Shown: positions 1 to 6,449 of the stretch, in pieces | Position numbering within the stretch: the stretch's first letter is position 1 | Layout: every line of letters starts with the position of its first letter | From: an uncultured Ruminococcus sp. | GTDB taxonomy: Bacteria; Bacillota; Clostridia; Oscillospirales; Ruminococcaceae | DNA length: 6,449 nucleotides | Direction of reading: 5' to 3' | NCBI GenBank assembly: GCA_900540005.1 | Contig: UQEM01000135.1 | Span: 1 to 6,449 of the forward strand | Program-made: the position numbers and the translations under genes | The notes under the pieces: model-generated | The model's input: the letters and a program-made list of their open reading frames with translations, nothing else | What the model was told of the DNA's origin: nothing | Databases searched by the model: none

Positions 1-6
1 GGTGAA

Positions 7-37
7 TTAAAAAACAGTCCGGTGGACTGTTTTTTAA
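7..37. terminator. Bidirectional intrinsic terminator
   Basis: This is a perfect inverted repeat with a 3-base GGT loop (21-23). The GC-containing core CAGTCC (15-20) pairs with GGACTG (24-29) and is flanked by six A (9-14) on the left and six T (30-35) on the right, extended by TT/AA. Each strand therefore reads as a hairpin followed by a U-run, so it could end transcripts arriving from either side. The gene it serves on the left lies outside the window. It may back up the terminator at 92-121 for minus-strand transcripts. Confidence 0.8.
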
Positions 38-40
38 GAG

Positions 41-67
41 GGAACGCCCTGCAAGGGAGGGCGTTCC
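41..67. repeat. GC-rich hairpin, possible second terminator
   Basis: A perfect 10-bp stem is formed by GGAACGCCCT (41-50) and AGGGCGTTCC (58-67), with a 7-base loop. On the plus strand only TTT follows before ATAA, and on the minus strand CTCTT follows, so neither side has a strong U-run. It could be a weak plus-strand terminator for a gene left of the window, or an mRNA-stabilising hairpin. The stem is clear; the role is uncertain. Confidence 0.5.
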
Positions 68-91
68 TTTATAACATTTATGTTTTCTGAC

Positions 92-127
92 AAAAAAGGT
101 ATCTGAAAGTTATCAGATACCCTTTTT
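92..127 (-). terminator. Intrinsic terminator of the ABC exporter gene
   Basis: GGTATCTGA (98-106) pairs perfectly with TCAGATACC (113-121) around a 6-base loop. Read on the minus strand, the stem is followed by TTTTTT (97-92), the classic intrinsic terminator layout. The stem begins 9 bases after the stop codon of the exporter gene. On the plus strand the stem is followed by CTTTTTCTTTT, so it may work in both directions. Confidence 0.88.
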
Positions 128-130
128 CTT

Positions 131-3100
131 TTATTCGCTTCTGAGTGCCACTACGGGGTCTTTCTTTGCAGCGCTTCTTGACGGGATAATTCCCGAGATA
201 AGCGTGAGAAGTACGCTTATAACTATCAATATAACCGCCGCCGGGATCGGCAGAACAGCTCTGAGGTTGTTGATTCCCGTGAGTGCGTTTATTACCGCAT
301 TTATCGGTATCGTAAACAGCCACGAGATCAATACGCCGAGCAGTCCCGAGGATAGTCCTATCAGCACCGTTTCCGCGTTGAACATATTGCTTACGTTCCG
401 CTTTGAAGCTCCTATCGCGCGGAGAATACCTATCTCCTTTGTACGCTCCTGAACCGAGATAAGCGTTATTACGCCTATCATGATAGACGAAACGATGAGG
501 GAAATGCTGACAAACGCAATGAGCACATAAGTTATAGCGTTGATGATCGTAGTAATACTGCTCATCATAAGTCCGACATAATCGGTATACTTTATCTGTG
601 CAAGTTCGTCCTTGCCGGAGTTATAGTCAGAGATAACGTCCTCTATAACGTCCTTATTCTCAAATGACGAAGCGTAGAGATTTATCGCGGAAGGCTCAGA
701 GAGATCAACATATCCCATATTGCGGAGGTTCTCCTCATAGGTAGCATCGGAGAACTGCATTATCTCGTCATGATAGTACGCACCATCCTCCGTGGACATG
801 GACTCCATGAGAGCGTCAAGACCTGCCGCCATCTGCTGAGGGTCGAGTTCCGCCAGCGACTGCATAGCCTGCTGAGCGTACTGTGCCTTGACCTGCTCCT
901 GAACGGCATTGGTATAGGCATTGGTGATATCCTCATCGCTCATGCCGTCAAGATATGCCTGAACGTCACTCTCGCTCATGTTCATCTGCTGTGACATCAT
1001 CTGAACCATTGCGGCAACCATGTCGTCACGGGTCGTGCCGTCAAGAGCCTGTTCGGTAAGCGTATCAAGCTCTGCTGCGGACGGAGTTGCAATTATCTGG
1101 GTGTAAGCCGCAAGTTTTTCAGTTTCGCTGAGAGAGTCAATGTAACTGCGGAATTCCTTGTCCTTTTCCTCATCGGTGAGACTTGCGTTCTGCGACTTGA
1201 ACGGTAGTCCCGTAATAACATCGGTGTCAGGCTTTTCAAGCTGTGCAGAGACTACATCGGACTCCTTAGTGTGCTCGATGATATACTCTGTCAGATCCTT
1301 TGTGTACACGATAGAGCCTGTGAGCATGGGCGCAGTTGCGTCCTCGCTCGGACGGATAATACCCGTTACCCTGAGCGGTATTCCGTTGTCATAGAGATAG
1401 CTGAGACCCGTATCCGTGTCTCTGAGGTCGTGGTAAAGTCCCGTTGCCTCATCATAGCTGTAGCAGTCGGAATTGAGGACTATCCTGTACTGTGCATTGC
1501 AGATATCCTCATAAGACCACTCGGTCTGTCCCTTATCTTCAAGGACTGTGCCGTTTATTGCCGCGTCCATTATCTGACTGATATCTTCCTTGGATTCCAG
1601 TCCGAGGGCATAGAGCGCAACGTCGTTAAGCTCGTTGTTTTCGTCAAGAACGAGCGCGATCTCGTCATAGCTGTTCGGCATTGAGCCGTAAACCACGTCA
1701 TACTGCTTTTCAATAAGCGGACTTATAAGCTTTCCGTCATCGCCCGAGAGCATTTCCTGCCAGAGTGACGCGGACATTCCGCCCATCATCATATTTCCCA
1801 TCATGCCCGAGGAACTCGCACTCTGCATTGCCGAGATATCTATGTTCATTACCTCCGCCATGAGGCTCTGCATGAGCTGCTCTGAGTCGGAGATGATAAT
1901 ATCTCCGTCCACGTTCTTGGTGTAAACAAGCATATCGTAGTCGTATGAGTACTGGATACCGCTCAGAGCACCGCTTAGCTGCGAGTCCTCCTTGCTGCGC
2001 TCGTCCTCAATGTAAGCCTTGAAGGATCTCAGGTCGTTCTGACTCTTTTCCTTATCGTTGAAGGCATTGACTATCTCGAATATCGCCGAACGCTTGTAAA
2101 CTGCGTCCTTGCCGTGGTCAACGTCTCCGTTCTGCATATTCATGAAAGTCTCCATGATAGCGGAAAGGTCGGTGTTGGTCTGCTGGATAGTCAGCGGATA
2201 GGACGAGAGAGTCTCCTCCTGAATTGTGTCGATATAATTCTGAAATCCCTGCGAGACTGCGTAGATAAGCGCGATCCCGATAATGCCGATACTTCCCGCA
2301 AACGATGTGAGAATGGTTCTTCCCTTTTTGGTAAAGAGGTTTTTGAGCGAGAGTCCGAACGAAGTCGCAAACGACATAGAAGGCTTTTTCTGCTTGTCGT
2401 CTGCCGCTTCCTGAACCGTCTTGTCGCGGACTGTTTCCATCTGGATCTCCTTTTCGCTAAGCGGTGCGGAGTCCTCCTTGACCAGTCCGTCCGTCATGCG
2501 GACGATACGCGTGGAATACTGCTCGGCAAGCTCGGGGTTGTGCGTAACCATGATGACAAGTCGGTTTTCTGCGATTTTTTTGAGGATATCCATTACCTGA
2601 ACGCTCGTTGCGCTGTCGAGAGCGCCGGTCGGTTCGTCGGCGAGGATAATATCGGGATCGTTAACGATAGCTCGCGCGATAGCTACACGCTGCATCTGTC
2701 CGCCCGACATCTCTGAGGGCTTTTTGTGGAGCTGATTGCCAAGACCTACCTCCTCAAGAGCCTTTTTCGCACGCTGCTTTCTCTCGGACTTTGAAACGCC
2801 CGACAGCGTCAGCGCAAGCTCAACATTCTGCAGAACGGTCTGGTGAGGAATGAGGTTGTAGCTCTGAAAAACAAAGCCGATGGAATGATTTCGGTAAGCG
2901 TCCCAGTCGCGGTCTTTGAAATCTTTGGTCGAGCGTCCGTTGATGATGAGGTCGCCCTCGGTGTACTGGTCAAGACCGCCGATAATATTGAGCATGGTCG
3001 TTTTGCCGCAGCCCGACTGTCCCAGGATCGAAACGAATTCGGACTGTCTGAATTTCAGGTCAATGCCCTTTAACGCGTGAACGGTGTTCTCACCGGCTAA

Positions 3101-3133
3101 ATAGTCTTTTTTTATGCCCTTCAGTTCAAGCAT
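131..3133 (-). CDS. MacB-like ABC exporter: fused ATPase and FtsX-type permease
   Basis: This predicted half-transporter of 1000 residues would act as a membrane dimer and use ATP to drive export or extracellular conformational work. The N-terminal ATPase has Walker A GQSGCGKT (38-45), Q-loop Gln90, signature MSGGQ (142-146), Walker B IILADE (162-167) and H-loop His198. A charged linker (about 220-260) leads to a first membrane helix (about 272-293). A large predicted extracellular domain of about 560 residues follows, then three helices near 862-892, 921-947 and 960-983. The [15 protein letters not shown] stretch (896-910) and the basic DPVVALRSE tail are typical of FtsX/MacB permeases. The helix order (ATPase, one helix, ectodomain, three helices) is that of MacB, but the ectodomain is more than twice MacB's and rich in Asp, Glu, Ser and Met. 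The start is fixed by a strong ribosome binding site. The substrate is unknown; no regulator or partner gene is visible nearby. Confidence 0.93.
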   Translation of the reverse strand: MLELKGIKKDYLAGENTVHALKGIDLKFRQSEFVSILGQSGCGKTTMLNIIGGLDQYTEGDLIINGRSTKDFKDRDWDAYRNHSIGFVFQSYNLIPHQTVLQNVELALTLSGVSKSERKQRAKKALEEVGLGNQLHKKPSEMSGGQMQRVAIARAIVNDPDIILADEPTGALDSATSVQVMDILKKIAENRLVIMVTHNPELAEQYSTRIVRMTDGLVKEDSAPLSEKEIQMETVRDKTVQEAADDKQKKPSMSFATSFGLSLKNLFTKKGRTILTSFAGSIGIIGIALIYAVSQGFQNYIDTIQEETLSSYPLTIQQTNTDLSAIMETFMNMQNGDVDHGKDAVYKRSAIFEIVNAFNDKEKSQNDLRSFKAYIEDERSKEDSQLSGALSGIQYSYDYDMLVYTKNVDGDIIISDSEQLMQSLMAEVMNIDISAMQSASSSGMMGNMMMGGMSASLWQEMLSGDDGKLISPLIEKQYDVVYGSMPNSYDEIALVLDENNELNDVALYALGLESKEDISQIMDAAINGTVLEDKGQTEWSYEDICNAQYRIVLNSDCYSYDEATGLYHDLRDTDTGLSYLYDNGIPLRVTGIIRPSEDATAPMLTGSIVYTKDLTEYIIEHTKESDVVSAQLEKPDTDVITGLPFKSQNASLTDEEKDKEFRSYIDSLSETEKLAAYTQIIATPSAAELDTLTEQALDGTTRDDMVAAMVQMMSQQMNMSESDVQAYLDGMSDEDITNAYTNAVQEQVKAQYAQQAMQSLAELDPQQMAAGLDALMESMSTEDGAYYHDEIMQFSDATYEENLRNMGYVDLSEPSAINLYASSFENKDVIEDVISDYNSGKDELAQIKYTDYVGLMMSSITTIINAITYVLIAFVSISLIVSSIMIGVITLISVQERTKEIGILRAIGASKRNVSNMFNAETVLIGLSSGLLGVLISWLFTIPINAVINALTGINNLRAVLPIPAAVILIVISVLLTLISGIIPSRSAAKKDPVVALRSE

Positions 3134-3140
3134 ATATCTG

Positions 3141-3147
3141 CCTCCTT
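3141..3147 (-). promoter_or_regulatory. Ribosome binding site of the ABC exporter gene
   Basis: Read on the minus strand this is AAGGAGG, a near-complete match to the 16S rRNA 3' end, placed 7 bases before the ATG at 3133. The optimal spacing decides the start codon and places the ATPase motifs at their usual distance from the N-terminus. Confidence 0.9.
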
Positions 3148-3179
3148 AGAATCTATACTTACAGGTCGGAGCGTGTTTA

Positions 3180-3316
3180 CATAGGATCAATGGACGGATC
3201 TTCAGGCATGATTTGGGCGGCAGCAAGGCAAAAATGCTTGCTATACTTGCGTATAGTAAGCATTTTAACGCATACTGGGACAAAATTTGCCCAAAAAACG
3301 TGTGCAATATCCTATG
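3180..3316. repeat. 137-bp imperfect palindrome, MITE-like candidate
   Basis: Perfect 8-bp terminal inverted repeats, CATAGGAT (3180-3187) and ATCCTATG (3309-3316), enclose further paired segments: TTTGGGC (3212-3218) with GCCCAAA (3289-3295), and a central 16-bp stem at 3231-3246 and 3251-3266. The whole element is nearly symmetric about position 3248 and could fold into one long interrupted hairpin. It has no coding capacity that I believe. This size and shape fit a miniature inverted-repeat element or a clostridial intergenic repeat. I see no clear target-site duplication next to the ends, and with one copy in view I cannot show that it is repeated. It fills most of the gap between the exporter start and the cohesin-like remnant. 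Confidence 0.5.
3230..3266 (-). terminator. Central hairpin, possible clpE-side terminator
   Basis: The arms AAAATGCTTGCTATAC (3231-3246) and GTATAGTAAGCATTTT (3251-3266) form a 16-bp stem with one non-Watson-Crick position (G.U in plus-strand RNA, A-C in minus-strand RNA) and a TTGC loop. On the minus strand the stem ends in TTTTT, so it could terminate transcripts coming from clpE. The stem is AT-rich and its U-run is mostly part of the stem, so termination strength is uncertain. It is also the core of the larger palindrome, which may be its real identity. Confidence 0.4.
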
Positions 3317-3336
3317 AGAACAAGTTCTTATATCCG

Positions 3337-3537
3337 CTACTCTATCGTTACCGAACCGTTTACAGCGTGGCTGAAAGCGTACTTCTGGCAGCTGTCATTG
3401 GCTGCGGAATTCGTAAACAGGTCGCCGTCCCGATAATATACCTCAATAGGGTAAACTGCGCCTGACTGCGCGTTATCGGGCACACGAAAATAAAATGTTG
3501 CGATATCTCCGTCACCGCCGCCGTCTCCTGCAAACAT
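3337..3537 (-). pseudogene. Remnant of a cohesin-like domain (C-terminal part only)
   Basis: The 66-codon frame reads like the last beta-strands of a cohesin module: a GDGDIATFYFRVPDNA stretch (residues 8-23), then GAVYPIEVYYRDGDLFTN (26-43) and a closing AVNGSVTIE before the stop. Cohesins bind dockerins on cellulosomal proteins and are usually about 140 residues, so more than half is missing. There is no signal peptide, anchor or dockerin. The frame stays open upstream of the ATG only to a TGA inside the 3' end of clpE, and no ribosome binding site sits at a useful distance from the ATG (a GGAG at the clpE stop is about 20 bases away). I infer a decayed 3' fragment left after a deletion or rearrangement whose breakpoint lies close to the clpE stop. 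The family call rests on my reading of the pattern; an expressed small protein cannot be excluded. Confidence 0.5.
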
Positions 3538-3554
3538 GAACGAGCGAAAAAAGC

Positions 3555-5915
3555 TTACTCCTCATCCGCAGGCTTCTCCTTTTTGACTGTCACGGTAATT
3601 TCACCGTTTTCGGCAGAAATGCATATCTCGCCCACCTGTGAAGCCTGTTCGATGATTATCTCGGCAACCTTATCCTCGACCTCCTGACGGATAACGCGGC
3701 GTATATCACGCGCACCGTAAGGCTTGCCGTAGGACTTCTCAGCAATAATGCCGAGAGCCTCCTTTGTATATGAGAGGCTGATGTTCTTTTCAGCCAGCGG
3801 CTCTTTCATCTCGTCGAGCATGAGCGCCGCAATGCTTGCAAAGTCCTCCTTTGTAAGCTGTCTGAACACAACTACCTCGTCTATACGGCTGATAAATTCG
3901 GGGCGGAGGAAGTCTCTCAGACCCTTCATTGCCTTATCCCTGGAGATCTCATCAGCAGTTCTGTTGAATCCTACTCCCATGGTCTTGTCTGTCGAACCTG
4001 CGTTGGAAGTCATGCAGATAATGGTATTCTCAAAGTTTACTGTTCTGCCGTGAGCATCGTCCACCTTGCCCTCGTCAAGTATCTGCATGAGAATATTCAT
4101 GACATCGGGGTGAGCCTTTTCGATCTCGTCAAAAAGAATTACCGAATACGGACGGCGGCGAACCTTCTCCGTAAGCTGTCCTGCCTCGTCATATCCGACA
4201 TATCCGGGAGGCGAGCCGATCATTCTCGCAACCGAGTGCTTTTCCATGTATTCGGTCATATCAAGGCGGATAAGCGGCTCGGGTGAATCAAACATTTCCT
4301 CGGCAAGAGCCTTTACCAGCTCGGTCTTTCCGACACCTGTAGGGCCTACAAAAATAAACGATGCAGGTCTGCGGCGCTTGTTGAGGTGAACTCTCGTGCG
4401 CTTTATAGCCTTGGCGATAAGCTCAACAGCCTCGTCCTGTCCGAGAACGCGCTTTTTGAGGTTTTCTTCAAGGTGCGCTATTTTGAGGAACTCTGTCTCC
4501 TTTATCTTGCTTGCGGGGATACCCGTCCAAAGCTCAACGACCTTTGCTATGTCCTCCTCTGTGACCTGAACATTCTCTGCGGTCTCGCGGAGTTTCTCCT
4601 CGTCCTCGCGTGCGTGTATGAGCTTTCCCTTTACCTCGGCAAGAGCCTTGTAGTCTATCTCCTCCTGCTCGGTTATGCTCTTTTCAACGCCCTCCAGAAC
4701 GGTTATCTCCTTTTTCAGCTTGTCGTACTGTGCTATTTCGGGCGAGCGTATGCAGGCTCTCGCACAGCCCTCGTCAAGAAGGTCTATCGCCTTGTCGGGG
4801 AGGAAGCGGTCTGTGATGTATCTTTCGGAGAGGACTGCGCACACTCTCACGAGATAATCGGAAATGTGGACTTTATGGTAGTCCTCGTAGTATTTCTTGA
4901 TACCGAGAAGAACGCTTACCGTGTCCTCGATAGTCGGTTCTGCTACCGTAACAGGCTGGAAACGTCTTTCGAGCGCGGAATCCTTTTCAATGTACTTGCG
5001 GTACTCGCCGAATGTCGTTGCGCCGATGACCTGAACCTCACCTCTTGAAAGCGCCGGTTTCAGGATATTTGCCGCGTTCATAGAGCCTTCCGAGTCTCCT
5101 GCGCCGACAAGGTTATGGACCTCGTCAATAAAGAGGATTATATTTCCCTCGCGCTTAACTTCGTCCACAAGACCCTTAACACGGCTCTCGAACTGTCCGC
5201 GGAACTGAGTTCCCGCAACAAGCGCGGTCAGGTCGAGCAGATAGACCTTCTTGTCAGCAAGATTGAACGGAACATCGCCCTCGTTGATCCTCTGGGCAAT
5301 ACCCTCCGCAATAGCAGTCTTGCCGACACCCGGTTCACCGATAAGGCAGGGATTGTTCTTGGTCCTTCGGGAGAGTATCTGGATAACGCGCGCTATCTCC
5401 TTGTCTCTGCCGATAATGCGGTCAAGCTGTCCGTCCGCAGCTTTCTGCGAGAGATCGGTACAATAGCTGCCGAGGAATTTCAGTTCCTTGCCGCGCTTTT
5501 TCTCCTTGCGTCTGCCGAAAAGTCCGCCTTTTTCGCGCTTTTCCTCAGTCTTTTTCGGAGCGTCCGCGACATCGCCGCCCTCGGAGGTGTCCTCGCGGAA
5601 ATCCCCGTCACTGTCGCCGCCGTCGTCGTTGTTGTTGTTTCCGCCCATTCCGAACATATTCGTAAGGAAGTCGGGCATAAGTCCCGAGCCGCCCATTTCA
5701 AAGCTGTCGCCGTCAAGCATACCCATCATCTGATCCGAGAGCTGGTCAAGCTCCTCGTCAGTGATACCAAGCTTATCCATATATTCCGCCACCTGCGGTA
5801 TCTTCTTTTCCCTTGCGCATGAAAGGCAAAGGCCCTCGTTTTTCTTTTCATTTCCCTGAACCGAAGTAATGAATACCACGGCAGGACGCTTTTTGCAATT
5901 ACTGCACATTATCAT
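3555..5915 (-). CDS. clpE: ClpE-type AAA+ unfoldase of the Clp protease
   Basis: This is a complete 786-residue Hsp100 protein predicted to form a cytoplasmic hexamer that unfolds proteins and feeds them to ClpP. A zinc finger (Cys4, Cys7, Cys30, Cys33), as in ClpE and McsA, replaces the usual Clp-N repeats. A linker follows (about 70-145), first Asn/Asp/Gly-rich, then strongly basic. AAA domain 1 has Walker A GEPGVGKT (193-200), Walker B ending Asp264-Glu265, pore loop QFRG (237-240) and arginines 317-318. A short helical middle segment (about 396-450) is UVR-like. AAA domain 2 has Walker A GPTGVGKT (524-531), Walker B LFDE (594-597), pore loop GYVGY (571-575) and sensor-2 GAR (734-736). VGF at 648-650 matches the ClpP-docking loop of ClpC/ClpE, so ClpP partnership is likely. 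It is longer than Bacillus ClpE (about 700 residues), mainly because of the linker. I see no CtsR box in the 37 bases upstream; any promoter probably lies before the CvpA-like gene. Confidence 0.93.
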   Translation of the reverse strand: MIMCSNCKKRPAVVFITSVQGNEKKNEGLCLSCAREKKIPQVAEYMDKLGITDEELDQLSDQMMGMLDGDSFEMGGSGLMPDFLTNMFGMGGNNNNDDGGDSDGDFREDTSEGGDVADAPKKTEEKREKGGLFGRRKEKKRGKELKFLGSYCTDLSQKAADGQLDRIIGRDKEIARVIQILSRRTKNNPCLIGEPGVGKTAIAEGIAQRINEGDVPFNLADKKVYLLDLTALVAGTQFRGQFESRVKGLVDEVKREGNIILFIDEVHNLVGAGDSEGSMNAANILKPALSRGEVQVIGATTFGEYRKYIEKDSALERRFQPVTVAEPTIEDTVSVLLGIKKYYEDYHKVHISDYLVRVCAVLSERYITDRFLPDKAIDLLDEGCARACIRSPEIAQYDKLKKEITVLEGVEKSITEQEEIDYKALAEVKGKLIHAREDEEKLRETAENVQVTEEDIAKVVELWTGIPASKIKETEFLKIAHLEENLKKRVLGQDEAVELIAKAIKRTRVHLNKRRRPASFIFVGPTGVGKTELVKALAEEMFDSPEPLIRLDMTEYMEKHSVARMIGSPPGYVGYDEAGQLTEKVRRRPYSVILFDEIEKAHPDVMNILMQILDEGKVDDAHGRTVNFENTIICMTSNAGSTDKTMGVGFNRTADEISRDKAMKGLRDFLRPEFISRIDEVVVFRQLTKEDFASIAALMLDEMKEPLAEKNISLSYTKEALGIIAEKSYGKPYGARDIRRVIRQEVEDKVAEIIIEQASQVGEICISAENGEITVTVKKEKPADEE

Positions 5916-5925
5916 CAGGCAATAA

Positions 5926-5930
5926 CCTCC
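5926..5930 (-). promoter_or_regulatory. Ribosome binding site of clpE
   Basis: Read on the minus strand this is GGAGG, 10 bases before the ATG at 5915. A second in-frame ATG two codons later (5909) would be 16 bases away, so the upstream ATG is the better start. The site lies in the 37-bp gap after the CvpA-like gene, which fits translation of clpE from a shared mRNA. Confidence 0.8.
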
Positions 5931-5952
5931 AGTTTTGTATTGCGCCTGTGAG

Positions 5953-6409
5953 TTACAGGCTTAAAATCATATCGTAAATGTATTTAAAAATATATGTGTT
6001 GTCTATAGCCTCAAAGTTGAAGAAAAGCATTTTCTCATCGCCGAGTATAACATACAGCCTTGCCATTACGGCGATAACAAATAATGCAATGCCGCCGTTG
6101 AGGATACCCAGTATCCCGCCGATGACCCTGAAGCCTATTGTCGGACTTCCCATGCTGTTTCTGCCGAATGCCTTCGACACAAAGAGCAGTATCATCAGCA
6201 TTATCAGGAACAGCACCGTTAAAGCGACAAGGCGGATAATGTCAGTATACGGCTCGGCAACGTAGTTTTCCGCAATGTAGTCCGCCGCCGGCTGCTTATC
6301 TTCAATGTCCATGAGCAGCGGTATCAGCGCCTCGAACTTTTCAGGCGCGTTTTCTATTGATTCCGCCGTAAAAGCCGCCGAGTAGGCGTTGAGGTTTTCC
6401 GAGACAGCC
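5953..6409 (-). CDS. CvpA-like membrane protein, 5' end missing
   Basis: About 151 genuine residues remain, ending at the TAA at 5953; the N-terminus and start codon are lost at the contig edge. The visible part starts with a soluble, Ala/Glu-rich helical segment. A hydrophobic helix IIRLVALTVLFLIMLMILLF follows, then a Gly-rich second helix starting FRVIGGILGILNGGIALF, and a short hydrophobic C-terminus. The loop before the last helix and its G-x-x-G pattern resemble the C-terminal half of CvpA (colicin V production) family proteins, usually 160-220 residues with four helices, so one or two helices are probably missing. CvpA proteins have been linked to envelope stress and purine or colicin phenotypes in other bacteria; no function can be assigned here. 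The stop lies 37 bases before clpE, suggesting one transcription unit. An apparent ATG at 6426 lies in adapter sequence and must not be used as the start. Confidence 0.6.
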
Positions 6410-6449
6410 CTGTCTCTTATACACATCTGACGCTGCCGACGAATAGCCT
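6410..6449. other. Illumina Nextera adapter contamination
   Basis: Positions 6410-6428 read CTGTCTCTTATACACATCT, exactly the 19-bp Tn5 mosaic end used in Nextera libraries. Positions 6429-6442 read GACGCTGCCGACGA, exactly the reverse complement of the i5-side Nextera adapter. The last seven bases, ATAGCCT, sit where the i5 index would be. None of this is genomic. It is an untrimmed adapter read-through assembled onto the contig end, and it should be removed before annotation. Confidence 0.98.

Noticed and set aside
2114..2716. Plus-strand 200-codon open frame opposite the exporter ATPase region.
   Set aside because: It is antisense to clear Walker A, signature and Walker B coding sequence, and its translation resembles no family I know.
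3152..3179. Possible promoter for the exporter gene on the minus strand (TAAACA at 3179-3174, 16-bp spacer, TATAGA at 3157-3152).
   Set aside because: The transcript would start inside the ribosome binding site at 3141-3147, leaving no usable leader, and both boxes match the consensus only partly.
3190..3465. Plus-strand 91-codon open frame across the palindrome and the cohesin-like remnant.
   Set aside because: It is composed of palindrome sequence and antisense of the remnant, with no ribosome binding site or domain pattern.
3555..3600. Programmed -1 frameshift joining clpE to the cohesin-like frame.
   Set aside because: In the -1 frame a TGA lies just before the clpE stop, leaving only a few bases for slippage and no slippery heptamer in that space.
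4386..5822. Long plus-strand open frames opposite clpE (for example 4386-5048 and 5115-5822).
   Set aside because: They lie entirely antisense to a gene with complete AAA+ motifs, show no recognisable domains, and follow from its codon bias.
5944..5960. Inverted repeat GCCTGT/ACAGGC at the stop of the CvpA-like gene, as a terminator.
   Set aside because: The stem is only 6 bp and is not followed by a U-run on the minus strand; it is probably chance or a minor mRNA hairpin.
6401..6449. Natural Tn5/IS50 transposon end at the right edge.
   Set aside because: The mosaic end is a hybrid engineered sequence and is followed directly by the synthetic Nextera adapter, so it is a library artefact and not a resident transposon.

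Overview
The window looks like the end of a draft contig from a Gram-positive Clostridia-type bacterium, most likely a gut Ruminococcus or a relative (Oscillospiraceae). The grounds are a ClpE-type chaperone with an N-terminal four-cysteine zinc finger, strong GGAGG-type ribosome binding sites, a MacB-like exporter without Gram-negative partners, and a scrap of what looks like a cohesin domain, a module typical of cellulosome-forming Ruminococcus and Clostridium. The genus is an inference, not something the sequence proves.

All genes lie on the minus strand, so transcription runs from high to low coordinates. At the right edge, 6410-6449 is not genomic DNA. It is Illumina Nextera adapter (Tn5 mosaic end, i5-side adapter and probably 7 bases of index). 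Genomic sequence therefore ends near 6409. From there a 5'-truncated, CvpA-like membrane protein gene runs to 5953. After a 37-bp gap comes a complete clpE (5915-3555) with its own ribosome binding site; the two are probably co-transcribed.

Downstream of clpE is a 421-bp stretch without an intact gene (3134-3554). It holds a short open frame (3537-3337) that resembles only the C-terminal part of a cohesin domain, which I read as a gene remnant. It also holds a 137-bp imperfect palindrome (3180-3316) that may be a MITE-like repeat and may also act as the clpE terminator. Then comes a complete 1000-codon gene (3133-131) for an ABC exporter with ATPase and FtsX-type permease fused in one chain and a very large extracellular domain. 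It ends in a clear intrinsic terminator at 92-121. Two more hairpins occupy the first 70 bases.

Functionally, clpE belongs to ATP-dependent protein quality control (unfolding substrates for ClpP). The exporter is an envelope protein of unknown substrate, and the CvpA-like protein is an uncharacterised membrane protein. I see no sign that the three form one dedicated pathway. I found no convincing novel biological system here. The most notable points are the adapter contamination and the artificial protein N-terminus it creates, the cohesin remnant, and the palindromic element.
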